Origin: Cocleimonas sp.
GTDB lineage: Bacteria; Pseudomonadota; Gammaproteobacteria; Thiotrichales; Thiotrichaceae
Assembly (NCBI GenBank): GCA_023145535.1
Contig: JAGLDQ010000088.1
Coordinates: 1-5,598 of the forward strand
DNA length: 5,598 nucleotides
Direction of reading: 5' to 3'
In this document: piece after piece, positions 1 through 5,476 of the stretch
Numbering within the stretch: the stretch's first letter is position 1
How the letters are laid out: the number at the start of each line of letters is the position of its first letter
The notes under the pieces: model-generated
Seen by the model: the letters and a program-made list of their open reading frames with translations, nothing else
What the model was told of the DNA's origin: nothing
Databases searched by the model: none
Made by a program: the position numbers and the translations under genes

Positions 1-108
1 ATTGTGAAGTTTGATCACACCAGCAAAGGCTTTTCTCAACATAAGACCAGCTTTAAATCGCTGCTTGAAAAATATAACAAAACACTAACCGCTTACAGCC
101 AACATTAA
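1..108 (+). CDS. C-terminal end of an unidentified protein (5' truncated by window)
   Basis: Reading frame 1 is open from the first base to a TAA at 106-108 and gives 35 residues ending in LTAYSQH. The tail is polar and basic, with FDHTSKGFSQHKTSF followed by a probable helix (SLLEKYNKTL), and has no membrane segment. It lies only 14 bases before cobO on the same strand, so it is probably co-transcribed with the cobalamin genes. A corrinoid-related role (uptake or biosynthesis) is a guess from position only. I do not recognise the family from so short a tail. The reading as a real gene end rests on the absence of stops, the operon-like spacing and the ribosome binding site of cobO just after the stop. 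Confidence 0.6.
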   Translation: MVKFDHTSKGFSQHKTSFKSLLEKYNKTLTAYSQH

Positions 109-110
109 TT

Positions 111-114
111 AGGA
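111..114 (+). promoter_or_regulatory. Ribosome binding site supporting the GTG start of cobO
   Basis: AGGA lies 8 bases before the GTG at 123, in the 14-base gap after the preceding stop codon. It supports GTG as the start instead of the in-frame ATG at residue 14, which has no comparable site. Confidence 0.55.
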
Positions 115-122
115 TTTTACAC

Positions 123-728
123 GTGAATAAAGAAAATAAAGATGAGCGCCATAATGAACGCATGAAGCGTACTAAAAAAATTGTTGATCAACGCATTGCT
201 GAAGCGCAAGAAGAACGCGGAGTTTTTATTTTGCTAACAGGCAATGGTAAGGGAAAAAGCTCTTCCGCCTTTGGCATGATTGCACGCGCATTAGGGCATG
301 GACAAAAAGTAGCAGTGGTACAGTTTGTTAAAGGACGCATGGAAACAGGTGAGCAAAACTTTTTCACCCAACAGGAACAGGTTGATTTTCATGTCATGGG
401 GGATGGTTTCACTTGGGAAACGCAAAACCGTAATAAAGATATTGACTCCGCACAACAGGCTTGGGAAATAGCGAAAAAAATATTGCAAGATCCTCGTTAC
501 GATCTTGTTGTACTCGATGAAATGACCTATATGTTTAAATACGATTACCTCGATTTAGAGGACATCATTCACACGATCAAGCAACGCCCTGAGAGGCAAA
601 ATATCATTATAACTGGACGTGGTGCAAAAAAACCTCTTAAACAAGCAGCGGATACGGTAAGCGTTATTATGGATGAAAAGCATGCCTTTAAAGCAGGCGT
701 AAAAGCCCAAAAAGGAATTGAATGGTGA
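123..728 (+). CDS. cobO: Corrinoid adenosyltransferase (cob(I)yrinic acid a,c-diamide adenosyltransferase), BtuR/CobO/CobA type
   Basis: This enzyme transfers the 5'-deoxyadenosyl group of ATP to cob(I)alamin or cob(I)yrinic acid a,c-diamide, making the adenosylated corrinoid in the cytoplasm. The 201-residue protein matches the BtuR/CobO family in length (about 196-200) and throughout. It has an N-terminal basic helix (1-32, with VDQRIAEAQEERG), a P-loop GNGKGKSS at 40-47, VVQFVKG at 65-71, FTWETQNR at 96-103, VVLDEMTYM at 129-137, IIITGRGA at 161-168, and the family C-terminus KHAFKAGVKAQKGIEW. The P-loop has Ser-Ser where E. coli BtuR has Thr-Thr, a conservative change. The start is GTG, with AGGA 8 bases upstream. 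The end overlaps cobB by 7 bases, so translation of the two is probably coupled. The symbol cobO fits the pairing with cobB; btuR or cobA are equivalent names. The sequence alone cannot separate a biosynthetic from a salvage role. Confidence 0.95.
   Translation: MNKENKDERHNERMKRTKKIVDQRIAEAQEERGVFILLTGNGKGKSSSAFGMIARALGHGQKVAVVQFVKGRMETGEQNFFTQQEQVDFHVMGDGFTWETQNRNKDIDSAQQAWEIAKKILQDPRYDLVVLDEMTYMFKYDYLDLEDIIHTIKQRPERQNIIITGRGAKKPLKQAADTVSVIMDEKHAFKAGVKAQKGIEW
712..716 (+). promoter_or_regulatory. Ribosome binding site inside the end of cobO serving cobB
   Basis: AAGGA sits 5 bases before the ATG at 722 and 8 bases before the in-frame GTG at 725. Both starts are usable. ATG was chosen as the commoner codon, although the GTG would give a classic 4-base GTGA overlap with the cobO stop and better spacing. 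Confidence 0.45.
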
Positions 729-2029
729 GTTTTCAACCGACAACGGCTTCATGCCCTGCGATTTTTATTTCTGCCCCCGCATCAGGACAAGGAAAAACGA
801 CCATCACGGCTGGGCTTGCACGCTATCATCATAATCAAGGACGCAAAGTACGCGTCTTTAAAACAGGCCCTGATTATCTTGACCCACTGATTTTGCAACG
901 TGCTTCTCACCACCCTGTTGAACAGATAGATCTATGGATGATGGGCGAGGATTATTGTCGCCAAGTACTGTATCAAGCCGCCTGCGAAGCGGATCTGATT
1001 ATTATCGAAGGGGCGATGGGATTGTATGATGGCGACCCAAGCAGTGCCGATTTAGCTGAGTTTTTTGGTATCCCTATTGTGCTTGTTATTAATGGTCAGG
1101 CAATGGCGCAGACCTTTGGTGCGATTACACTGGGTTTAACGCACTATCGTCAAGCGCTTACTTTTGCGGGTGTGATCGCCAATAATGTTGCCAGCGAACG
1201 CCATAAAAGCTTAATCAAGCAAAGCATTCCTAACGACGTTACATTGCTTGGCTACTTTCCTAGAAATCAACAAATGGAATTACCACATCGCCATTTAGGA
1301 TTAATTGATCCCAATGAAATCGAGGATTTTGAGCAACGCCTTGAAATGCTAGCGAATGAAGTTTCATTAAGCGATATAAGCAAACAACCACTAACGATAG
1401 CCTTTAAAAATGTCCTTAATCAAGCCCCTCAACCTAAATTAACGGCCTGCAATATCGCTATCGCCAAGGATGAAGCATTTAGCTTTATTTATGCGGAAAA
1501 TATACGTTTACTAGAGGCATTAGGCGCGACCATTCAGTACTTTTCTCCTTTGCATGACCAAGCGCTACCAATAGCGGACGCTCTCTGGCTACCAGGGGGT
1601 TATCCAGAGTTGCATAAAGAAAAACTACAAAATAATCACCCCATGCATCAGGCGATTCAACAGCATTACCAAGCGGGTAAAAAAATACTCGCTGAATGTG
1701 GTGGTATGCTTTATATACAAAAAACACTGACTGGGATTGATGATAAAACAGTCAATATGGTCGGGTTAATTTCAGGTGATGGGCATATGCGTACCCGTAG
1801 TGGATGCCAAGGGATGCAAACCGCGCTACTGCCCGAAGGTGAAATACGCGCCCATGCACACCATCATTCGCGCAGTGAAAACACCATCGATCCTATTAGT
1901 CACGCTAGACGTGCCACACATCCTGCACCTGGGGAAGCTATTTATCGTAGCAAAGGCTTAACCGCTTCTTATCTTCATCTATTTTTTCCCTCTAACGAAG
2001 CCGTGATAACCAAGCTCTTCTTAAAATAA
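722..2029 (+). CDS. cobB: Cobyrinate/hydrogenobyrinate a,c-diamide synthase, CobB/CbiA family
   Basis: This is an ATP- and glutamine-dependent amidotransferase that converts the a and c side-chain carboxylates of (hydrogeno)byrinic acid to amides during corrin assembly. Its 435 residues match the family length. The N-terminal ATPase domain (about 11-200) holds the P-loop ASGQGKTT (20-27), FKTGPDYLDP (46-55) and IIEGAMGLYDG (94-104), a family hallmark. The C-terminal class I glutaminase domain (about 244-425) holds LWLPGGYPELH (289-298), the nucleophile Cys326 in AECGG, RAHAHHHS (376-383, aligning with the usual RGHxFHHS) and ASYLHLFFPSN (415-425), with His419 as the expected catalytic base. 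It overlaps cobO by 7 bases. CobB and CbiA differ mainly in whether the substrate carries cobalt. CobB is preferred because the cobO-cobB order and C-terminal motifs recall Pseudomonas, so the aerobic/anaerobic assignment is inference. The domains look intact, with no frameshift. No clear terminator follows. Confidence 0.94.
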   Translation: MVSFQPTTASCPAIFISAPASGQGKTTITAGLARYHHNQGRKVRVFKTGPDYLDPLILQRASHHPVEQIDLWMMGEDYCRQVLYQAACEADLIIIEGAMGLYDGDPSSADLAEFFGIPIVLVINGQAMAQTFGAITLGLTHYRQALTFAGVIANNVASERHKSLIKQSIPNDVTLLGYFPRNQQMELPHRHLGLIDPNEIEDFEQRLEMLANEVSLSDISKQPLTIAFKNVLNQAPQPKLTACNIAIAKDEAFSFIYAENIRLLEALGATIQYFSPLHDQALPIADALWLPGGYPELHKEKLQNNHPMHQAIQQHYQAGKKILAECGGMLYIQKTLTGIDDKTVNMVGLISGDGHMRTRSGCQGMQTALLPEGEIRAHAHHHSRSENTIDPISHARRATHPAPGEAIYRSKGLTASYLHLFFPSNEAVITKLFLK

Positions 2030-2307
2030 CGCTGACAGAAGATTCCTATCTTTAAATGAGCAATTAGCCTTAACGAGACAAGTCAACCATTACTCTCAAT
2101 TTTACTGTTATTTCACCCCAACTTATTAATAATTATTGTAAATAAAAACGTAGTGAACGAATCTAATACATGCTAATAGCCATGAAATTGTTTATTTTTT
2201 AATCTATTGTTGTTATTATTATGTGATATTGCCCATTAAGAAAAACCCCGCTAACTAAACCGTTAAACTCACTATGATGAAGTACTATTCATAAAAACAA
2301 GGGAGTC

Positions 2308-2336
2308 GTGACTATTAGTTTTTCTTATGGTATAAC
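2308..2336 (+). promoter_or_regulatory. Candidate sigma70 promoter upstream of the unknown gene
   Basis: GTGACT at 2308-2313 matches four of six positions of the -35 box. It is 17 bases from TATAAC at 2331-2336, which matches five of six positions of the -10 box and is preceded by TGG, giving an extended -10. Transcription would start near 2343. An alternative is a perfect TATAAT at 2368-2373, but it has no good -35 box at the right distance. Prediction by eye only. Confidence 0.45.
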
Positions 2337-2351
2337 CCTTATCACTAATAG
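2312..2351. repeat. Perfect 8-base inverted repeat bracketing the candidate promoter (operator-like dyad)
   Basis: CTATTAGT at 2312-2319 is the exact reverse complement of ACTAATAG at 2344-2351. The two arms are 32 bases apart start to start, about three helical turns. One arm overlaps the end of the -35 box and the spacer; the other sits at the expected transcription start. Because the predicted transcript would contain only the right arm, a DNA-level site for a dimeric regulator is more likely than an RNA hairpin. The repeat is seen directly; its role is inferred. Confidence 0.5.
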
Positions 2352-2420
2352 GAGGGTGTCGTAGAAGTATAATTAAGTACACATTTCATTACGGCATCAA
2401 AATTATGGACTTTCATAAGA

Positions 2421-2424
2421 AAGG
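2421..2424 (+). promoter_or_regulatory. Weak ribosome binding site that favours the ATG at 2435
   Basis: AAGG, within the purine run AAGAAAGG (2417-2424), ends 10 bases before the ATG at 2435. The spacing is a little long but usable. The upstream ATG at 2405 is preceded by pyrimidine/AT sequence with no such site. Confidence 0.35.
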
Positions 2425-2434
2425 TATTTCCCAC

Positions 2435-3325
2435 ATGCGTTTTAATGGCAAACAATACACTGTATTAAAACCAAGAAATAGAGTCGGCATGATACTCGAT
2501 GATGATTTACCTATTGACGAAATTCTTCCATTAGTAGGCAGTAATCTGCCTCGTGATCTCCATATGAGCTGTGAAGCAGTAGCGCATGTGCAATATCAAT
2601 ACCTTGAATATATCCATTTATTACGCACTGACAATGAATTAAGCCTTTGCGTCGAAGTTAATTACCCCCTACAAGCATGGAAAGAGCAAACAAATCTGCT
2701 ATCTTATATCGAAACCTTACGTGAAAGACTAAAAGACAATTACTCCATTCAATCCACTCAAAATGATCTTTTTGATGAGGCGTTGATCAGTGTACGATTT
2801 CAGTTAAAAGCAAATTGCGCGACTCACATAAGAAGCATGGTTGAATTATTAGATGGCCTTTTATACCAAGAACACAAAAACATACTCTCCCACCAAAGCA
2901 TCAAATACAAAATTTCACTCTCCCGACGACACCAACAAGCAGGCAAGTCACTACTGCATTATCTTTATAGAGTCATGGAGCATAAAAATTTAAATGATGA
3001 TTTAACGGTATTGGTGAGTGAGACCGCGCACCTTGTTACGCTTGAGCTAAAATTTCCTGTCGAAAAAAAAACCGAAATAAAAAAAGCGATTCACTATTAT
3101 GGCTTAATTCTTAAAGGCGACTTATCAACCTCTCATTTATTTAACGAACAAAAACATTGTGTTGATCTCTCAACCACACTAGGTTTCCTGAAAAAACGGA
3201 TGATCAATCAAGATGAAAAACACTATATAACAGATGTGAAATTTCATTCACCCGAAGAAGAAACGGTTTGGCTACGAAAACATATTGGTAATTGCCTTGC
3301 AGATAGTGCTTTAATTGCCGCCTAA
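2435..3325 (+). CDS. Unrecognised soluble protein, about 296 residues
   Basis: I do not recognise the family. The frame is open further upstream, with another ATG at 2405. ATG 2435 is preferred because AAGG (2421-2424) lies 10 bases before it, while 2405 has no ribosome binding site; the 10 extra residues (MDFHKKGISH) do not settle it. Numbering from ATG 2405 (306 residues), the protein is hydrophilic, without signal peptide or membrane segment, so cytosolic. It alternates probable strands and helices: an acidic patch ILDDDLPIDEIL (30-41), a Leu- and charge-rich helix (98-111), a strand plus helix (ALISVRFQLK, 126-135; HIRSMVELLDGLL, 141-153), a basic stretch SLSRRHQQAGK (171-181), and a second strand plus helix (HLVTLELKFP, 209-218; KKAIHYYGLIL, 226-236). 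Five cysteines are scattered without a metal-site pattern. It looks like its own transcription unit, with a promoter and dyad upstream and a terminator downstream. Nothing links it functionally to cob or ccm except position. Confidence 0.8.
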   Translation: MRFNGKQYTVLKPRNRVGMILDDDLPIDEILPLVGSNLPRDLHMSCEAVAHVQYQYLEYIHLLRTDNELSLCVEVNYPLQAWKEQTNLLSYIETLRERLKDNYSIQSTQNDLFDEALISVRFQLKANCATHIRSMVELLDGLLYQEHKNILSHQSIKYKISLSRRHQQAGKSLLHYLYRVMEHKNLNDDLTVLVSETAHLVTLELKFPVEKKTEIKKAIHYYGLILKGDLSTSHLFNEQKHCVDLSTTLGFLKKRMINQDEKHYITDVKFHSPEEETVWLRKHIGNCLADSALIAA

Positions 3326-3328
3326 AAA

Positions 3329-3372
3329 ATATTAACTGCCTCCCCCAGCGTAATATCATTTTTTATTTTTTT
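3329..3372 (+). terminator. Probable intrinsic terminator after the unknown gene
   Basis: ATATTA at 3329-3334 pairs with TAATAT at 3351-3356, and CTG (3336-3338) can pair with CAG (3346-3348) around a C-rich loop, with a small internal mismatch. The stem is followed by T6-A-T7 (3359-3372). The long T tract is convincing; the stem is AT-rich and imperfect, so efficiency may be modest. It begins four bases after the stop codon. Confidence 0.5.
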
Positions 3373-3375
3373 GTA

Positions 3376-3384
3376 TGCTATATT
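3376..3384 (+). promoter_or_regulatory. Candidate extended -10 promoter for the ccm operon
   Basis: TGCTATATT is an extended -10 element (TG, one base, then TATATT with five of six matches). It lies 36 bases before the ccmA start. The expected -35 position, around 3356-3361, falls in the terminator stem end and T tract and matches poorly, as is common for extended -10 promoters. A start near 3391 would give a leader of about 30 bases. Confidence 0.4.
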
Positions 3385-3420
3385 GCCACTCCCTGTTGAT
3401 CTTAGAGTATAGACTCCATC

Positions 3421-4074
3421 ATGTCCCTTACCGTTTCAAACCTACAATGTACCCGTGGTGATCGACAATTATTTTCAGGGTTAAACCTGCAATTAAACCC
3501 TAAGCAACTCCTGTTTCTTGAAGGGCAAAATGGGAGTGGAAAAACAACTTTAATTCGCACTTTATGTTCCTTATTTATAGCCGATAAAGGAGAAATTCTC
3601 TGGCAAGGCCAGCCGATTAAAGAACACTTAGAAGCCTACCATCGTGCGCTTTTTTATCTAGGTCATCTAAATGCCATTAAAGGCGACTTAACCACTTTAG
3701 AAAACCTGCGCTTTAATCACACTATGTCAGAACAACAGAGCAGCGATGATGAGTTGCTTGACGCGTTAGAGCGCATTGGCTTATTTGGCTATGAAGATTT
3801 TCCTACCCGTCAGCTTTCTCAAGGTCAAAAACGGCGTGTCGCCTTAGCTAGATTACTGGTCAATAAATCACCTTTATGGATTTTAGACGAGCCTTTTGTT
3901 GCCCTTGACATCGCCGCTGTTGAATTATTACAACACATTATTTCTCAGCATATTGAAACAGGGGGCATGGCCATACTAACCACGCATCAAGCTGTACCAC
4001 TCACAAAAGGAAAAATACAGCATCTCAACCTTGATGATTATGCCGCAGAGTCAGGAATGGAAAGCTATGTTTAA
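3421..4074 (+). CDS. ccmA: Cytochrome c maturation ABC transporter ATPase CcmA
   Basis: CcmA is the cytoplasmic ATPase of the CcmAB complex. With CcmC and CcmD it drives release of heme-loaded CcmE for cytochrome c assembly. The 217-residue protein is a single ABC domain (E. coli CcmA is about 205). It has Walker A GQNGSGKT at 35-42, the signature LSQGQKRRVALARL at 132-145, Walker B LWILDEP at 152-158 and the switch histidine in TTHQ (His189). At the Q-loop position it has YLGHLNAIKGDLTTLENL (79-96), where Gly-His replaces the usual glutamine. This is typical of CcmA and separates it from other ABC ATPases. It is the first gene of the operon, after a terminator and a candidate promoter. The ribosome binding site is weak (TTAGAG at 3402-3407, 13 bases away). 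The start follows homology, since the protein begins with the family pattern before the RGDRQLFSGL segment. It overlaps ccmB by 8 bases. Confidence 0.95.
   Translation: MSLTVSNLQCTRGDRQLFSGLNLQLNPKQLLFLEGQNGSGKTTLIRTLCSLFIADKGEILWQGQPIKEHLEAYHRALFYLGHLNAIKGDLTTLENLRFNHTMSEQQSSDDELLDALERIGLFGYEDFPTRQLSQGQKRRVALARLLVNKSPLWILDEPFVALDIAAVELLQHIISQHIETGGMAILTTHQAVPLTKGKIQHLNLDDYAAESGMESYV
4053..4057 (+). promoter_or_regulatory. Ribosome binding site that sets the ccmB start at 4067
   Basis: AGGAA lies 9 bases before ATG 4067. The upstream in-frame ATGs (4031, 4034 and 4040) would deepen the overlap with ccmA to more than 30 bases and add residues not expected in CcmB. Confidence 0.5.
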
Positions 4075-4738
4075 CACGTTCTGGATGATTCTAAAGCGAG
4101 ACCTAAAGCTCGCACTTCGTCGTCGTAGCGAAGTGTTTACCGTCTTATTTTTCTTTATCATTGTGGTGAGTTTATTCCCCTTAGGCGTTGGCTTTAATGA
4201 AGCCATGTTGCAACAAATCGCCCCCGGTGTTGCATGGATTGCTGCCTTGCTTTCCTCAATGCTCGCATTAGAACGATTATTTGCGAATGATTATGTCGAT
4301 GGCACGTTGGAGCAAATGCTATTAACGCCACAACCCCTGTCCATGTTAGTACTTGCCAAAATGACCGCGCATTGGTTATTAACTGGCTTGCCGCTGATAC
4401 TGGTCGCCCCTGTGGTGGGAATTCTTTATCATTTAGCGCCACAAACCGTTATCACCCTCATGTTTATGCTCTTACTCGGTACACCGATACTCAGCATGAT
4501 TGGCGCAATCGGTGCTGCCTTAACATTAGGCTTACGGGGTGGCGGTGTCTTGATTTCACTCCTTATTTTGCCCTTATATATTCCTGTTTTAATCTACGGT
4601 TCAAGCGCCATTACAGAAAGTACGTTACAATCGGGCAATATTGAACCTCATATAATGTTATTATCCGCATTTCTGCTACTGTCGCTAATATTCTCCCCTT
4701 GGGCAACCGCATCTGCCTTAAAAATTTCTTTGGAATAG
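4067..4738 (+). CDS. ccmB: Cytochrome c maturation ABC transporter membrane subunit CcmB
   Basis: CcmB is the inner-membrane permease-like partner of CcmA. The start at ATG 4067 gives 223 residues beginning MFNTFWMILKRDL, close to the usual length (about 220) and to the family N-terminus. The frame is open to an ATG at 4031, which would add 12 residues derived from ccmA coding sequence; this is rejected. About six membrane segments are visible, near 22-42, 48-68, 98-121, 128-153, 161-181 and 195-215. Family motifs are SLFPLGVG (35-42), IAPGVAWIAALLSS (51-64), LERLFANDYVDGTLEQ (68-83), AKMTAHWLLTGLPL (97-110), and the C-terminal SPWATASALKISLE. It overlaps the end of ccmA by 8 bases and stops 9 bases before ccmC, so it is part of one operon. 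No defect was seen. Confidence 0.94.
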   Translation: MFNTFWMILKRDLKLALRRRSEVFTVLFFFIIVVSLFPLGVGFNEAMLQQIAPGVAWIAALLSSMLALERLFANDYVDGTLEQMLLTPQPLSMLVLAKMTAHWLLTGLPLILVAPVVGILYHLAPQTVITLMFMLLLGTPILSMIGAIGAALTLGLRGGGVLISLLILPLYIPVLIYGSSAITESTLQSGNIEPHIMLLSAFLLLSLIFSPWATASALKISLE

Positions 4739-4747
4739 GAAGCTACT

Positions 4748-5476
4748 ATGTCTGTTAGTTGGTTTAAATACGCCGCGCCAATGAACTTTTACCCTTTAGC
4801 GGGTAAATTAATCCCCGTATTTTGGATTCTAGCCATTGGATTAACAGGTTTTGGACTCTACTGGGGCTTCTTTCAAACGCCTGATGTATTAAGTGATCAA
4901 AAACAATATTATCGCATTATCTTTGTCCATGTAGCTGTTAGTTGGATGGCGATGTGGCTCTATGGCATGATGGTTTTCTGGGGCTTAGTTGGACTCGTCT
5001 TTAATACACGCCTTTCCTTTATGATGGCACAGGCAACTTCGATAACAGGCGCATTAATGGCATTTGTTGCACTGGTTTCTGGTGCTGTTTGGGGAAAGGT
5101 TAGTTGGGGAACATGGTGGGATTGGGATCCACGTTTAACCATGATGTTGATCTTAATGTTTCTCTATATTGGCTACATTGCACTGCACTCTGCGATTGAT
5201 AATTCTCGTCGTGCAGATCAAGCCTCTGCGGTACTATCCCTAGTCGGGTTAGCCGTCGTTCCTATTATCTATTACTCCGTTAACTGTCCTAACCCCAATG
5301 AATGCAACTCTTTACATCAAGAGTCCTCCTTTAAAGGCGTAGAGTCCAATATTTTATTAGGCATGTTAGTTACCGCATTAGGCTTTTGGATGTATAGCTT
5401 TGCGACCATTCTCATGCGGGTACGTACGATTATTCTCGAACGCGATATAAATACAAAATGGGTGTCAAAATTATGA
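4748..5476 (+). CDS. ccmC: Heme-handling protein CcmC (WWD family)
   Basis: CcmC is an inner-membrane protein that binds heme through a periplasmic WWD domain and two histidines, and delivers it to CcmE. The 242-residue protein (E. coli 245) has about six membrane segments, near 21-41, 57-83, 98-116, 129-150, 161-178 and 200-224. The WWD motif is WGTWWDWDPRLT (120-131). The first heme-ligand histidine is His61 in IFVHV, and the second is His190 in NSLHQESS. Many CcmC proteins read roughly SVEWWNTLHQ before the second histidine; here it reads SVNCPNPNECNSLHQ (177-191). The Trp pair is missing, a few residues are added, and two cysteines (180 and 186) appear. The rest is standard, so function is probably retained. 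The ribosome binding site AGGAAG (4737-4742) is 5 bases upstream. The stop overlaps the ccmD start as ATGA. Confidence 0.95.
   Translation: MSVSWFKYAAPMNFYPLAGKLIPVFWILAIGLTGFGLYWGFFQTPDVLSDQKQYYRIIFVHVAVSWMAMWLYGMMVFWGLVGLVFNTRLSFMMAQATSITGALMAFVALVSGAVWGKVSWGTWWDWDPRLTMMLILMFLYIGYIALHSAIDNSRRADQASAVLSLVGLAVVPIIYYSVNCPNPNECNSLHQESSFKGVESNILLGMLVTALGFWMYSFATILMRVRTIILERDINTKWVSKL

Larger units (their letters stand above)
2030..2404. other. Long AT-rich intergenic region with no supported gene
   Basis: This stretch separates the cob pair from the unknown gene and holds only very short reading frames on either strand, none with convincing start signals. From 2030 to about 2300 there is AT-rich DNA with a weak 5-base-stem hairpin (2039-2052), overlapping AT palindromes (2123-2137) and two CTAATA words (2163-2168 and 2173-2178). 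The last 100 bases carry a promoter-like pair, an 8-base inverted repeat and a strong Shine-Dalgarno-like sequence, listed separately. I see no tRNA, no transposon end and no recognisable riboswitch core. Confidence 0.7.

Noticed and set aside
1485..1727. 80-codon open frame on the minus strand inside cobB
   Set aside because: It lies wholly within the well-supported cobB glutaminase domain, its product resembles no family I know, and it has no clear start signal. The same applies to the other minus-strand frames and to the + strand frames at 1776-1961 and 4372-4644.
2039..2052. Hairpin AAGAT-TCCT-ATCTT just after cobB as a terminator
   Set aside because: The stem is only five AT-rich pairs and no T tract follows, so it is too weak to call.
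2123..2137. Overlapping palindromes TTATTAATAA and AATAATTATT, possible Fur-like site
   Set aside because: Such palindromes arise readily in AT-rich DNA. The fit to a Fur box is poor and no promoter lies at a suitable distance.
2171..2203. Mini reading frame MLIAMKLFIF as a leader peptide
   Set aside because: It has ten codons with no ribosome binding site, no regulatory residue pattern, and lies upstream of the predicted transcription start.
2368..2373. Perfect TATAAT as the main promoter of the unknown gene
   Set aside because: No acceptable -35 box at 16-18 bases and no TG extension. The extended -10 at 2328-2336 with a -35 at 17 bases is the better candidate, though this one cannot be excluded.
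3385..3390. GCCACT near the ccmA start, resembling part of a B12 box
   Set aside because: Six bases only. The surrounding conserved elements of a cobalamin riboswitch are absent and the downstream operon is ccm, not a corrinoid gene.
4031..4066. Longer ccmB start at ATG 4031
   Set aside because: It would add 12 residues encoded by the ccmA tail in another frame, with a 44-base overlap. ATG 4067 has a ribosome binding site and matches the family N-terminus.
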